Positions 44,561 to 56,863 of a DNA stretch of 64,000 nt are shown piece after piece. The first letter of the stretch is position 1; each line of letters opens with the position of its first letter. The position numbers and the translations under genes were made by a program. This stretch comes from Dryomyza anilis (lineage: Eukaryota > Arthropoda > Insecta > Diptera > Dryomyzidae), in assembly GCA_951804985.1 (NCBI GenBank), contig OX638135.1, positions 36,290,032 to 36,354,031 of the forward strand. The letters run 5' to 3'. Under the pieces are notes generated by a model. That model worked only from the letters and a program-made list of their open reading frames with translations. It searched no databases and was not told where the DNA came from.

Positions 44561-44817
44561 CATTTCGTCGATGATACTGGAAAACCGCAAAATCTACATT
44601 TTCGAATACCTCTTACAAAATTAATTTTACAGAAGAAACAAAACTATTTTCAGTCTCAATTCTGCACTTACTTCATACAAAATTAAGTATGCCATAACTT
44701 AACATGGCCTTTTTTTAATTATCCGATCAACATATCATTAAAAACCCGATTATAACACAAAATTAGGCGTAATTTTCACAGGCAGTTAGGCGGTTTTACA
44801 GTATCATCGACGAAATA
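44561..44817. mobile_element. Inverted-repeat element (MITE or foldback)
   Basis: The arm TTTCGTCGATGATACTGG plus AAAACCGC at 44563-44588 is inverted at 44790-44816 (GCGGTTTTACAGTATCATCG then ACGAAA) with one mismatch. Similarity extends somewhat outward (ACACG). The 200 bp between are AT-rich. Target duplication not resolved. Confidence 0.65.
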
Positions 44818-45655
44818 ATACACGTTAAAATGAACTTTAAAATAAAAAAAAAAACATTATTTATATAAAAATTAAATTATTTAATAAAATAGGAATAGAA
44901 ATAAATAAACATTTTAAAATAATAAAAAAAATGTTTCTATGCTACTTAAGTTTAATAAAAAGAATATTAAAACACTTGTGTCGGAATCTGTTTTGAGAAT
45001 CCGACGACAGACCATTTAAGAGACAGACCTTTTAAAATTTAGTAAATAATATCCATCTGAAAATAATTGTATTTGGTTAAATAATTTAGAAACTAAAACA
45101 GATGCCGAGCCATATCGTATATTTATTTCGTCCCAACCTTGCGTCCTTTAAAGGCAACCACTCGCGACAAACGAAACAAAGCAATTAAAGTCAAATTAAA
45201 GTACAAAAGGCGAAGTATGGACAACGGTTCTTTGTAAATGAATATACCTGTACTTATATTTTTTTAATTTGAGCATCTGCGCAACTTTGTACATTGCTAA
45301 AATACATTATTAGGTAATGTATTTTAGAAATACTAATCTTAATACCTTACTCAGTTTCATTACTAGGTTATCTATTCATTTGGCATTATACGTGATTAGA
45401 TTACTAAGTGATTTATAAAGTTTACACTCGATATATATTTATGCAAAATTTCGATGATACATTACTTATTCAATTTATATAATAGGTCATATTTACAAGT
45501 ATCATTTATGAACAGATATCACTTACATATCTGGTGATGATCGCAGAATTAATAGATTACAAAAGTAATGCATTGACCATTTCCATGCTGGGTATTTGTG
45601 CATAGTAATCTATCTTTAGTAACTTTAACACATAGTTAAGGAGCAAAAACACCAG
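44818..45655. other. AT-rich spacer and partial copy of the 19-kb MITE family
   Basis: A small hairpin TGTCGGAATC/GATTCCGACA-like lies near 44980-45010. From about 45640, GAGCAAAAACACCAGATAGG matches the inside of the small TIR element at 19020-19176. Confidence 0.45.
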
Positions 45656-45663
45656 ATAGGTAA

Positions 45664-46517
45664 TAGACATCTGCACAAGTCCATTTGAAACCCACTTCAA
45701 GACATTCACTTCGTTTCAAAACATTTACTGTCGTCAACTCTATGCTTGAAAATCAAATGAATGTCTTGCTCACAACAACAAAGAACCAAGTACTGTCAAA
45801 ACAAAACATAAGCAAAACAAAACTGAAGTGAAGAGGTCTATGATGATGTGCAATAAACATTCAAATACTGAAATGAACTGCTTATGACACCGAGTACTTA
45901 GTGCATTTTTCATTTTTTTTATCATTCTTACTAGAGTAAGGAATAGAGTAGGAATTTCCATTAATATTGAAATATAGAAAAAAACAAAAGGTATAAAAAA
46001 ATCACATAATATTTTATATTAAGGTTTTTATTTATCGAAAAACATTTTTTTCATTATTTAATTTTTTCATTATTTAATTAATTTTTTTTTTCATTATTTA
46101 ATTAAATTTTTTTTTAACATTTTTTTTTTTTTTGAAATATTGTTTGTTGTATTTTTTATTAACACATAAATACCAATAACAACATTACTGCCGTGGAACG
46201 AGCGTCAGATTTGTTGTTGTTTTCAATGTTCATCTTCTCACTCGTTACTCGTTTCGCTAACTCGCTGTACCTACTGTATTCGTTGCATGTTCAGCGAAAG
46301 TGTTGTCGTTTGTTGTGTTTTTCAAAACATTGAATGTTTTGAATGGCTTGATGTTTTGACAGCACTTGACACCAATGAAACAAATACTGAAGTGAAGTGA
46401 AGTCGCTCAAAGAGACTTCACTATAATACTGTCGATTTGCTCAATGAATTCAAAACTGTATAGTGCAGTAGTGCATATTTGCAGAGGAAACTTCAAAACC
46501 ATTTGTGCAGATGTCTA
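45664..46517. mobile_element. hAT-like non-autonomous element A
   Basis: 854 bp with perfect 15-bp inverted ends TAGACATCTGCACAA and 8-bp duplications ATAGGTAA at 45656-45663 and 46518-46525. It sits inside a relative of the 19-kb MITE, whose sequence resumes with TTGATATCTGTTCGGTATGA and ends ACGGGCATTAA at about 46577. Eight-bp duplications point to hAT. No transposase; repeated GTTTTGA/TCAAAAC words inside. Confidence 0.85.
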
Positions 46518-46648
46518 ATAGGTAATTGATATCTGTTCGGTATGAACACCAATAGATATCTACTTTTTGAAGATACGGGCATTAATCAGAATATTCTGAC
46601 GGACAATAGAGAGAGGTGTAGTTGCTGGTCGCTTATTGCATTTCAAGT

Positions 46649-48410
46649 ATGGGCCATTCCACACCAACTCGACCAGCGCACAGTGTGATATTTTCATAAT
46701 CTAGGTAGACATAAATCGAATTTCAATGTTACAGACTTAAAATTTTGTATAGAGAAGTTTTCTGGGAAAAAAAACGTCTCCACAAAAAATGGGCGTGGTC
46801 AGACAACTGACACGTTCTTAAATCTAAAATATGTATAGAAGCCCACTTATCAAGTTTTGTATCAAATATGATTTTCTTATCGATTTTTTTTATGTGAGTA
46901 GTATGTCGTAAAAAGACCTCTTTAATTAATAATATGAATTCCAAAATATTTCTTTCCACCTGTAGCTGCCTCAGAATTGTTGCATTATAATTGTTAAATG
47001 CAAATCGTGCTAAATAAAAAATATACTTTCAACGAAAAAATAGTTTTTATTTTTAACTGAATTTTTGAAAGTAAAAAATACATAATTTTTTGAAATTATT
47101 TTTAACTGAGTTAAACTTTCATAATATATTTATTAGAGTTGCATAAAAAGAATTTCATTTTTCCTTCCACCGGAACAGTGAAAAATCTCCGTAAAAATGG
47201 TATCCATACAAAACTGCATGTCCTTCACCACTAAAAATATTAGACAAAACAACAACAAAAAAAATCAGCAGGACACCATCAGATGTGACTACTCTCTTGC
47301 AATCTTTGAATAAAATTGGAGATATACTTTTAGGTACACATGAGAAATAATGTCCCATGTCAAATAGAATTCGATTTGTTATTTTAAATGTTATTTTCTA
47401 AAATCGCGAAATTTCGCAAGTGCGCACATATGCGCAGCCAATTTATGTTGTTGTGAGAAGGGTTTTGACCAACCTTTATACTAAATCTAATCTGAAAGGG
47501 GAACAATGAGGAACAAATTAAATTTATTTAATGGCTTAAAAAGTTTGCATTCTCAAAAATGGAAAAGCACTTTAACTATTAAAGCATGGAGCATGTGATA
47601 TTTAGACACGAATACTTGCTTATTCAAACAATTCTACGTTTGAAGAAACCATATTTTTTAATTTTATTCCATGTTCATTTTTGGCATAGGGACATGTTTC
47701 TACTAAATATGCGAAAAAAGAAATCAATTGAAAATACTTTTTTTTGCATTTTGTCCCCCTAGATATGAAAAAGATCACACTGTATGAAATTTAGGCAACT
47801 GATAAAGGGTATATTTCAATATCTCTTAAGTAGAAATGCTAGATACCCTCGTTGTCAATGCTAGATGGCTCGTTTTAAAGCTAATAGAACAAGCGTTTAG
47901 AGAAATTAGGATGTAACTTCTAAACTTGAACATGTGCCCCGTAGTCATTATCCTTGCACTTAAAAATTTATGTCTTTAAAAATGAACCTTTTTAAAATTC
48001 TCATAAAAATCACATTTTGGTTGATTTAATATAAATGTTCATGCCAAAACTTCAAGATGGTAATTTACTAAATTTTTATTTATTTTTTGTATTGAAAAAA
48101 AAAAAAAAAAAAATTTAAAAGTATAATTTGCAATACTTTTTTTAATGTATTTGTAACTCTGATTTCTAAATAGGCGTCATTTTCATCAAATTGTCTCTAG
48201 TTTATGAGGTATGTACCATTTTTCGAATCAAAGTTAGAAATACATTCATGAATTATTGCAACTTTCACTGTAAAAACTATTTTTTGTTTTTCAATACAAA
48301 AAGTTTAAAAAAATATAGTAAATATTTCTTTAAAATAAGATGCCATTAAAATACCATCTTGAAATTTTACATGAACATTTGTATTTTATCAACCAACATA
48401 TATATAAATA
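46649..48410. mobile_element. Foldback-family element, copy 2, with a nested insertion
   Basis: Begins GGGCCATTCCACACCAACTC (outer arm) and is interrupted after GACCAGCG (about 46677). It resumes near 47785 with ATGAAATTTAGGCAACTG and then follows copy 1 through GCTCGTTTTAAAGCTAATAG, TGTAACTTCTAAACTTGAAC and the AT-rich centre to about 48410. The outer right arm is missing. Confidence 0.7.
46679..47784. mobile_element. Insertion with inverted ends inside foldback copy 2
   Basis: About 1.1 kb between ACAGTGTGATATTTTCATAA (left) and GATATGAAAAAGATCACACT (right), which are inverted relatives. Comparison with foldback copy 1 shows the sequence between them is extra, and that some 50 bp of the foldback arm were lost. 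Target duplication not visible; superfamily unknown. No transposase seen. Confidence 0.5.
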
Positions 48411-49205
48411 TATTATACAGGCCGTTTGTAGATATTGCAGTTCACTGAATTGTTGTAATTTAATTTCATCGGCATTTTATTCATTCAAATTGTACAAAAC
48501 GAAGTAGGCGTTTATGAAATATGAGGATGTAAAAAACTCATAAATTAGAATATATTCGATTTCAGGAAACGCTTTATTGGGGCAGTGCGTACCGCTTGAC
48601 GATCAAAAGTAAAGAGGACAATTCTCGGATGGAATCCAAAAACGGAAACGAAACTTAAAACTAACTTAATATATTTTGTGTCAAAGTGACACTAAACTCA
48701 TATAACGTTCAATGAAATGAAAATTAGTAATTAATGCTGAAGTTGCATAAACAATTACCGATGTATTATTTTTGCTCCTTCCGCTTGTCGGATTTCTCTT
48801 GCAATTCAGATCTTAATCCCATGTGAAGTTAAAAACTTTCTTTTCATTGGTTTGTGGCCACGATTGAAGTTTTTTTTTTCATGACTAAACCAATTAAATA
48901 ATTCATATAACACAATATTTTCACTAAAATCACAACAGACAGTGCTTATATTACATTTCCCACTTTAACAATGTTAAATTATTTGCAAAAGCCATTTGTA
49001 TTTCAATACATATACAATATGCGATAATTCTTAAAAAGCGAATTCCTAATATATCTAAAAGAATTTTGGTCATGGTTATTATTTATAGCTGGACCCGACT
49101 CGTACAAAGATTATTTTTGAATGTGCTTCCCCGCTGAATTCTTCCCCGTAGAATGCTTCCCCGCAGAACGCTTTCCGTAGATGTGTTAGTGTGGTGAGTT
49201 TTAGT
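48411..49205. other. Spacer
   Basis: Not recognised. A less AT-rich part lies at 48560-48660. Near 49130-49200 there are repeats of GAATGCTTCCCCGCAGAA and of GTGTGGTGAGTTTTAGT. Confidence 0.45.
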
Positions 49206-49213
49206 GTTGTGAG

Positions 49214-49889
49214 CAGTGTTCCCATTCTACTCCGATCGGAGTAGATCTACTTCATTTCATTTGTATTTTAAAAATCGACTCCTCTACTCTGGTAGTAGTA
49301 TTTTCTACTCCTTTCTCATAATGTTCTACTCCATTTTACTGAAATATACTCTGCAAAAATTGCTAACACTTTTTAATTTCATGAGAACAATTTCCTGCGC
49401 TCCAAATAAATTGTCAATGTTATAATTTTCCTAATAAATATGATCAAGTAAAATAAATGTAATATTTCTTCTATGGTACTTAAATTGTATAAGTTATAAT
49501 TAAATATACGTGCGTATCAACTTTTATAAATTCAATTTTGAAAACACCATGTATTTCATTGGGTATTCCAGAAACACCCCAACTCTAAAATAGACCACCC
49601 TGTACACATCAGCATTATAGAAATTCCATAAAAATGGAATGAATAAAAATATTAAAAATTATCATATAAAAGATATGTTAATTTTTAATATTTGTATTCA
49701 TCCTTAATTCTAATACACTAATGCATATTTCTACTCACATTGCATCATATTTACTTCTATATTTAATTGTCAACTCCTTTTACATTAAATCTACTACATT
49801 TTGAAATATTTTCAATTTTACTCCCTTTTACTCATTTCTACTCCCCAAAATTTTCAAATCTTTTGCATTGGCGAAAAGTGTGAACACTG
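49214..49889. mobile_element. hAT-like non-autonomous element B
   Basis: 676 bp, left end CAGTGTTCCCA, right end TGTGAACACTG (inverted, one mismatch in 11), with 8-bp duplications GTTGTGAG (49206-49213) and GTTGTGAA (49890-49897). The interior is rich in CTACTCC words (TTCTACTCC, TCTACTCATT), which run from both ends. The CAGTGTT terminus and 8-bp duplication fit hAT. No transposase. Confidence 0.85.
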
Positions 49890-49989
49890 GTTGTGAATTT
49901 TAGTGTGGTGAGTTTTATTGTGACGATTTTCGGTGTGGTGTGTTTAAAGAATTTGGGGTGGTAAGTACCATGGTGTTAAATATCTTGAT

Positions 49990-50288
49990 ATCACTATATT
50001 AACTGTTGACATACACCATCTGGAAAAAGTACCTTGTATGAATGGTCGTGCCGCGCCCAGTGGTCCAATCCCGCCCACTTTCGGCGAAACTGTTTAGAAT
50101 GGATAAATATAATTCTGACCAAAATTTCATTAAATTTGTTAATTATAATGAGTAGGTTATGGGTTATATGGGAGTTGCCATGCCCACTCCACCAATCTCA
50201 CCGAGATATAGTTTATACTCTGCCCGGACCCAACATACATATTGTGTTAAAATTTTATTCAATACGGTTCAGTCGTTTTGACGTCTAT
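49990..50288. other. Old repeat upstream of the CATA run
   Basis: CACCATCTGGAAAAAGTACC, CCAGTGGTCCAATCCCGCCC and TATGGGAGTTGCCATGCCCA have counterparts near 19590-19690 and 32830/42117. A dispersed, degenerate fly repeat ending in a CATA microsatellite. Confidence 0.45.
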
Positions 50289-50397
50289 TCGGAACATACA
50301 TGCAAACATACATACATAGATACATACATACATACATACATACATACATACATACATACATACATACATACATACATACATACATACATACATACAT

Positions 50398-50430
<33 letters not shown>
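50289..50430. repeat. (CATA)n and (CA)n microsatellite
   Basis: About 125 bp of CATA units followed by a short CA run. Confidence 0.97.
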
Positions 50431-51269
50431 AGGCCGAGCTTCAGGCTACTGTGGGGGTCGCAGGTGGCGGATTGCGAACGGCCTACTGATATGTTGGTTA
50501 GCTGTGAATACCCAATAAACAGTCCTCGACCAAGAGCAGCAGGGTACAAGGGGTAATTCAACCTACCCTACTGCCAACCTCACCGCTTAAGGTGTACCCC
50601 GTGATAATTAGAGGCTCTGGCGTCCGAAAAAAGGCGGTATAACCTTCATCCCGATCTGTGAAATCTGGCGGACACCGTTGGACTCCTTCCCAACGGGACA
50701 CAAAAAATTCATAGCCCACATTGGGCGGCTTTCTGCTCTGCGTCTGACCCCAGTGGGGCGACAGTTCTTCAACACCGCCAACAGGCATCAAGGCCGAGTC
50801 CAGTAAGATCTTGATTATGGTATACTGGAAGAAAAGACATTGAAAACAAGAAACCCTGGGCTGACGGATGTGGTATTCTGTTACCTGTGTAAGCAAGAGT
50901 GACATCTTGCTGAAATGGCTTTCAGACTAATGCCATAACTGCCCCCGTCCCGTTGAAACCCTGGCAGGCCTTAAAGTACGCTCTTCGTTCGTCGCCGTTA
51001 AGTTGGAGGCGTAGTATCAGATGGAACATTCCTGACTTACACCTGATCTCAACCTGCTCTGAACACAGAACCCCGTGAAGGCCTGTGTCAACCCTCGCAT
51101 CGGACCTCACTCCTTGGAAAGGTAACAATGGGATCCTTTGGTGGCTACGCATTCGAACGAAGACAACGGCTTTAAGTGGGGACCAAACCGCCATGAATAC
51201 GAATTCAATCAACGATGAAAATAGTAGTAACTGCAACGGTGAGATCTCTTTCAAAGGTCACCGCAAAAT
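50431..51269 (+). other. R1-like LINE 5' region
   Basis: GC-rich relative to its surroundings, with stops in all frames and no domain. A short frame 51085-51273 precedes the main ORF1 and may be its broken N-terminus. Confidence 0.55.
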
Positions 51270-53290
51270 GTGACGGCGTTGTCGCAACATGTTCATGCGG
51301 GCATCGCGTCATCTTCGATGAAGTCGGCTCCCCCAACTGAGACACATACGCTCATAGCGGCGACATCATTGCCTCAAGCGATGACACAAGCAGCACCGAC
51401 GTCACCAGCGTCGTTATGTAGAAAGCCTCCGGGCACAGGCCAATCGTCATTTTGCAGACTTGGCGACCAAATAGCAAATCTGGTGGAGATGCTCGAAGAA
51501 GGCGAAAAGCGATCCATAAACCAAAAGATGAGAGACGCAATAGAGAGTATCAGGGCTCTATTTGAACTGACGGCAATTGAAACGCATGACGATGTAGCCA
51601 AAGAAGCGATTAGACGAAATCAATCTTCACAAACTTCGCCTTGGCTGAAACCAGTCGCAGAACAAACCAGTTGGGAAGGTTAGATCACATGAGAAATTTT
51701 AAAGTAGGTGTAATTATGATAGTTAGGATTATCAAAATTATAGTCGGTCTAAGCCGACTATAAATACCCTACACATATGTGTGGTTACCATTCAAAGTGA
51801 TATTTAGGTCACCAGGGTATACGAATCCTGAAAATAACTACAAACATTCAATTGCTGAAGAATTTTCATTCATTTGATACCTATATTTACAAATGGGTAG
51901 GTGTACCGAATTTCGATTTTTTTTTGTGAACCACAAGTCTTTTCGCCGGAAAACATTATTATCATGTATTTGAGCATGATGTCAATATATATTTGACCAA
52001 AAAAAGTTTACCTAAGCACGTATACATACGTATACTTAATTGATCTTTATATGTACATTTTACATGAGGTATTTGAACATAAGTGGTCGGATCATAGGTC
52101 ACAATAACCGATCTCGTCAATTTTTTCGCACATACAGCGTAGGTATATTAGTAATCTAAGTTATAAGTTTAGTTCCAGCTCTTCAATTTTAAAAGTAGTA
52201 GGGATTTCAACAGACAGACAGACAGACAGATAGACAGACGGACAGACAGACGGACATCGCCTCAGGAGGTCATGCTGATCAAGAATATATATACTTTTCC
52301 ATACCGGAGATGCTTCCTTCTGGGTGTTACAAACGGTGTACCAAACTGAATATACCCTTTCACTCTTAGTGTGGGGTATAAAAAGAAGACAGGAGCAGAA
52401 CCTGGAAACGCCCCCCACAAAGCGTAAAAGTGCGCCAGCTGAGAAGAAAAGTGGAAGGTCGGCCATACCAATCCTGACGCAACCCATTCCGGATGCCGCA
52501 AACTCCAAGAAGGTGCGAAATACCACGGTCTCCGTAGGTGAAATAACGGCGCCTAAGCAAAAACAGGAGTGGACAAAAGTACAGCCAAAGAATAGGAAGA
52601 GGCTCAGAGCATCCAGATCCAGGCACGACACTCTAATCATCTCAGCTACCGCTAACCGGTCGTATGCAGATATTCTGCGTGCTATCAAAAGCGATGACGC
52701 GCTGAAGTCAAAAGACGAAAATGTAAACGCTGCAATTGAAACGGACACCCGAGAGCAACACCGGAGAGTACCAGGTAGCGGTCGAGAAAGTCTTAGGCGA
52801 ATCAGCAAAAGTGTCAGCTAAAACCCATACCGTTACAATTCAGCTAAAGGACCTGGATGAAATTACGACGGAATCGGAGATTTGCGACGCTCTGCATACA
52901 CAGTGTGAAATAACGCGCCCCCAAGATGCATCAGTTCGCAGCATGCGGAAAGGGCACCAAGGCACGCAAACGGCCTACCTCAGTCTGCCTGCAAATGATG
53001 CTTCTAAAGTCCTAAAGGTGCAACGGATACGTATTGGCTGGGTGTCCAGTGGAGTACGTGAGAGCGTATCGCCGATTCGATGCTTCAAGTGTTGGGGATA
53101 TAACCACTTAACGAGAAACTGCAATGAAACCAAACAGCGCAGTAAACTCTGCAGAAAATGCGGTGAGGAAGGGCATGTGGCAGCGGCGTGTACATATAAA
53201 GCAAAATGTGCACTGTGTGGAGGAGATCATGCGGCAGGTAGTTACCAATGCCCTGCACATAAAACAGCAGTAGCAAAAGGGGGACGATGA
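51270..53290 (+). pseudogene. R1-like LINE ORF1 (gag-like, three CCHC knuckles)
   Basis: First part 51270-51666 (Ala/Thr/Ser-rich, then a helical KRSINQKMRDAIESIRALFE). The DINE-1-like element interrupts it at 51667. The second part runs from 52382 in a lysine-rich segment, then, after a frame change near 52800, to 53290. The C-terminal knuckles are CFKCWGYNHLTRNC, CRKCGEEGHVAAAC and CALCGGDHAAGSYQC, all ligands present. They bind LINE RNA. The stop TGA overlaps the ATG of ORF2. Confidence 0.87.
51667..52381 (+). mobile_element. DINE-1/Helentron-like element, copy 2
   Basis: Same ends as the other copies (CCAGTTGGGAAGGTTAGAT to GGGGTATA), the palindrome TCGGTCTAAGCCGACTATAA, the (GACR)n run at 52210-52256 and GATCAAGAATATATATAC. 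Taking it out at 51667-52381 keeps the ORF1 frame open, which fixes its limits to within a few bases and shows the lack of a target duplication. Confidence 0.85.
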
Positions 53291-53830
53291 AAATCGTCCA
53301 ACTCAACCTCAACCACTGCATTGCAGCACAGGATCTTCTGCATCAGACGATCGTTGAGCAACAATTCAATGTCGCTCTCCTGTGAGAGCATCATAATAAC
53401 GTGTACGGATGCGAATGGACAACGGACGCACCAAACAAATCCGCGATATGGATACTTGGCGGCAGGGTATATGAATCCAGAGCTCGAGAGGCCCACAATG
53501 GCTTCACATGGGTCAAATTTGAAGAAATGTATTTCTTTTCATGCTACGCGCCACCCAGCGTGGACATAAGTCAGTTTGAACGCATGGTGATGGAACTGGT
53601 GACCGAAGCCAGAGGAAAGTCTCCGTTAATAATTGCTGGCGACTTTAACGCCTGGTCAACAACGTGGGTAGCAAGAGCACAAATCAAAGAGGAAAACTTC
53701 TTATGGAATATCTTGCAACACTGAACGTTAAATTATTGAACGATGGCCAGCATACGCGGGAAAAAGCCGTCACCGGTGGATCTTACTTTTGCAACCAGAT
53801 TCGCTGCATGCTGACTTCAAAGTCTGTCGG
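53287..53830 (+). pseudogene. R1-like LINE endonuclease
   Basis: Begins MKIVQLNLNHCIAAQDLL (Asn), VALL then a stop where a Glu/Gln should follow, AIWILGGRVYES, YFFSCYAPPS and IIAGDFNAWSTTW (the GDFN pair), then a frame change at about 53700. The segment that would hold the SDH motif is missing: the text goes quickly to linker-like sequence (KKAIRASKNSCFKALR) near 53840. It nicks target DNA in intact relatives. Confidence 0.85.
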
Positions 53831-55440
53831 CAACAGATAAAAAAAGCAATACGAGCAAGTAAGAACTCCTGTTTTAAGGCTCTACGCGATAGTGCGGATA
53901 TCGATCCATGGGGTAAGGCGTACAAGGTGGTGATGAGGCACCCCCAGTGAGGGGCCCCAAGGCACCACAGCCATCTAACCCTGAGCTCATGAACAGCGTT
54001 GTAGCAGCACTATTCCCTACACAGGTGGCGCCAATACCACCAGCCAACGAACGCGGGCTACATCCCGGAGGTGACAGCCGCAGAGGTGCTACAGATGCTG
54101 CGAAAATTACCTGACAGGAAAGCGCCTGGGTTGGACGGCATTCCAAATGTTGCGATGAAGACGGCCATGCGAGCGGACCCCGATTCGTTTGCTAGAATGT
54201 ACTCTGCGTGTCTCAGGGAAGGCGTGTTTCCAGCCGCTTGGAAGCACCAAAGATTGGTGCTACTTCTTAAGCCGGGAAAACAGCCCGATCAACCATCCGC
54301 ATATCGACCACTATGTATGCTTGACTCACTGGGTAAAATATTAGAAAGTATAATCGTTAACCGACTGCAAGAGACGCTGGAGAGTCCTGTCGGTTTGTCC
54401 ACACAGCAATTCGGATTCCGGCATGGGAGATCCACCATCGATGCCATCCAGACTGTGATGAAAATAGCGTGCAACGCCACAAGCGGGGTAAGGTGAAAAG
54501 GTGGCGACAAGAAATACTGCGAAGTGGTAACGCATGATATCAAGAATGCCTTTAACTCAGCGAGCTGGTCGCGAATTTTGCTGCCACTAAGCTCGTTTGG
54601 CGTACCGACGTACCTCCAGCGAATTATTGCTAACTATCTCAGCGATAGGGTGCTGCTATACGACACTGACGACGGTGTAAAACAATTTTGTGGAACACTA
54701 TGTACAATGGCGTATTTACTGTAGATCTACCCACGGATACCACTCTGGTCGGTTATGCGGATGACATCGCTTTGGTGGTGGTAGCGAAACATATCCACAC
54801 GCTGGAAATGACGTGCAGCGATGCGATATCCAGGGTAACGAGGTGGTTACAAAGCGCTGATCTGGAACTGGCAGCACATAATACAGAAGCTGTCCTCTTG
54901 AGCTCTAGGCAAAAACGTGAGGTCTTCACAATTAGATCGGGCAGCCACGAGATCATCTCTCAACCCCACATACGGTATCTAGGGGTACTGATCGACAAGC
55001 GTATGTCCTTTAGGGATCATCTTCTGGCAGTAATTGAGAAAGCCTCAAGAGTCAACGGCGCGCTATCTTGTATAATGGCGAACATCGGTGGACCACGCTC
55101 GAGCAGACGCAAGCTTCTGGCAAAAGTAACAAGCTCTATCATGCTGTATGCGGCACCACTATGGGCAGGCGCTACTAAGAAGCAAACATACACTACAGGA
55201 ATTCGGGCGACATATCGCCTGAGTGCAATAAGAGTTGCCAGTGCATTCCGCACGGTATCTGATGATGCAATAGGTGTGATTGCCGCAATTCCGCCAGTTA
55301 ATATACTGGCACGTGAACTGCAACGTATATTCGAGGCAGGAGAATACTCTTCTAAAGATGTAGAACGAAAGCGTAGCATCGATGAGTGGCAAAAACGCTG
55401 GGAAGCGACTCTAAAGGCAGGTGGACATTTGCCTTAATCC
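53831..55440 (+). pseudogene. R1-like LINE reverse transcriptase
   Basis: Linker in broken frames to 54070, then RT: APGLDGIPNVAM, AYRPLCMLDSLGKILE, QFGFRHGRSTIDAI, VTHDIKNAFNSASW (catalytic Asp, after a stop at 54494) and GYADDIALVV (catalytic pair), followed by a thumb with RYLGVLIDKRMSF and AAPLWAG. The usual GVPQGSVLGPLLWN is absent. At 54690-54700 the text jumps from the loop before it to WNTMYNGV, a small in-element deletion that removes a nucleotide-binding motif. Confidence 0.9.
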
Positions 55441-55859
55441 CAGACATAAATAGCTGGATAAGCCGCAAGCATGGGGAGCTTGACTTCCACTTAACGCAGA
55501 TGCTCAGCGAGCATGGCTGCTTTAAGCAGTACCTACACCGCCTCAAGTGTGAGGACGACCCGTCCTGTCCCAGCTGTCCCGGCGAGATAGAAGATGCCCG
55601 GCATATCCTACTACACTGCCCACGCTTTGACGCTGAGCGAGCTAACATATGCGAGGCTTTCGGAGAGTCACTTAGTCTGGCAAACGCCGTAGGCCACATG
55701 TGTGATACAATACACAAGTGGCAAGCGATGCAGACAGCAGCAGTAACAATCATGACAACACTTCGCCGACTCGAGCGTACACGATCCATAGAGCGCACAC
55801 GCCCCGAAAATACAGGTGCAATTAACAGCGTACTGGCTGAAACAAGGACGTATGGATAA
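55386..55859 (+). pseudogene. R1-like LINE ORF2 C-terminal domain
   Basis: Frame shifted from the thumb. Includes GELDFHLTQMLSEHGCF, YLHRLKCEDDPSCPSC and ARHILLHCPRF, the C-x2-C...H-x4-C motif of R1/LOA C-termini. The stop at 55857 is followed by a GC-rich 3' UTR to the poly(A) at 56024. Confidence 0.88.
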
Positions 55860-56275
55860 ATTGACTTGTAACCAACTGACGATTGAGCGATGACGCTCTG
55901 ACGGCCTTCCCGACGTATTACTTGACGGTGGTTCCGGGAGGTTCCGCGTGCAGGAGAGGAGAGTTTTAGCGTGTTAAAGTCTCGCACCGACATACAGGCT
56001 CTTGATGCTTCAACTCCTCGTTAAAAAAAAAACATACATACATATCCAATAAACCAAAAGGCACGTAAACGTGCCGTATACGTTCCGTATTTACGGGCAT
56101 AAACACCATACGGCACCCGTTTACGGAACGTAAAACAACACGTTTTACATATGAAATGAAATTTAAAATACGGCCCATTCCGGAAATGGCCCGTATGTAC
56201 GGCAATAAAACGTGAATGCGTGAACGTATTTACGGGCCGTATACGGAACTTCTTTACGGTATTTTAAAGCATTGA

Positions 56276-56639
<364 letters not shown>

Positions 56640-56863
56640 TTGTATGTTTTATTTTACTTCTCATAGCTAAAGTTATGTTTAATACGCGCGCGTTCTTCTT
56701 ATTTACAGTACCCTTCCATGAAAAAATTTGTGATATATTAGCACTAAAAATGCGCCTCCAATTAAGTTTAACACATTTTGATGCATCTACACCTGCTGTT
56801 TGACTGAAATCTTTCTCCTAAAATATTCAAAACAAAACAATTCAAATATATAAATTTTGGTAT

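Larger units (their letters stand above)
50431..56033 (+). mobile_element. R1-like non-LTR retrotransposon, decayed
   Basis: 5' region (50431-51269), ORF1 with three CCHC knuckles (split by a DINE-1-like insertion), ORF2 overlapping ORF1 by ATGA at 53287-53290, with endonuclease and RT, a C-terminal Cys/His motif, no RNase H, and a poly(A) at 56024-56033. GC content is clearly above the surrounding DNA. ORF2 has lost pieces at about 53750-53850 and 54690. Clade R1 is inferred from the MKIVQLNLNHC start, the knuckles and the lack of RNase H. Confidence 0.88.

Noticed and set aside
48560..48660. A possible host exon in the less AT-rich patch
   Set aside because: No open frame with recognisable protein similarity and no convincing splice pair on either strand.
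50034..50561. Reading frames over the (CATA)n run
   Set aside because: Thr-Tyr-Ile-His and Tyr-Val-Cys-Met repeats are translations of the microsatellite; no conserved domain.
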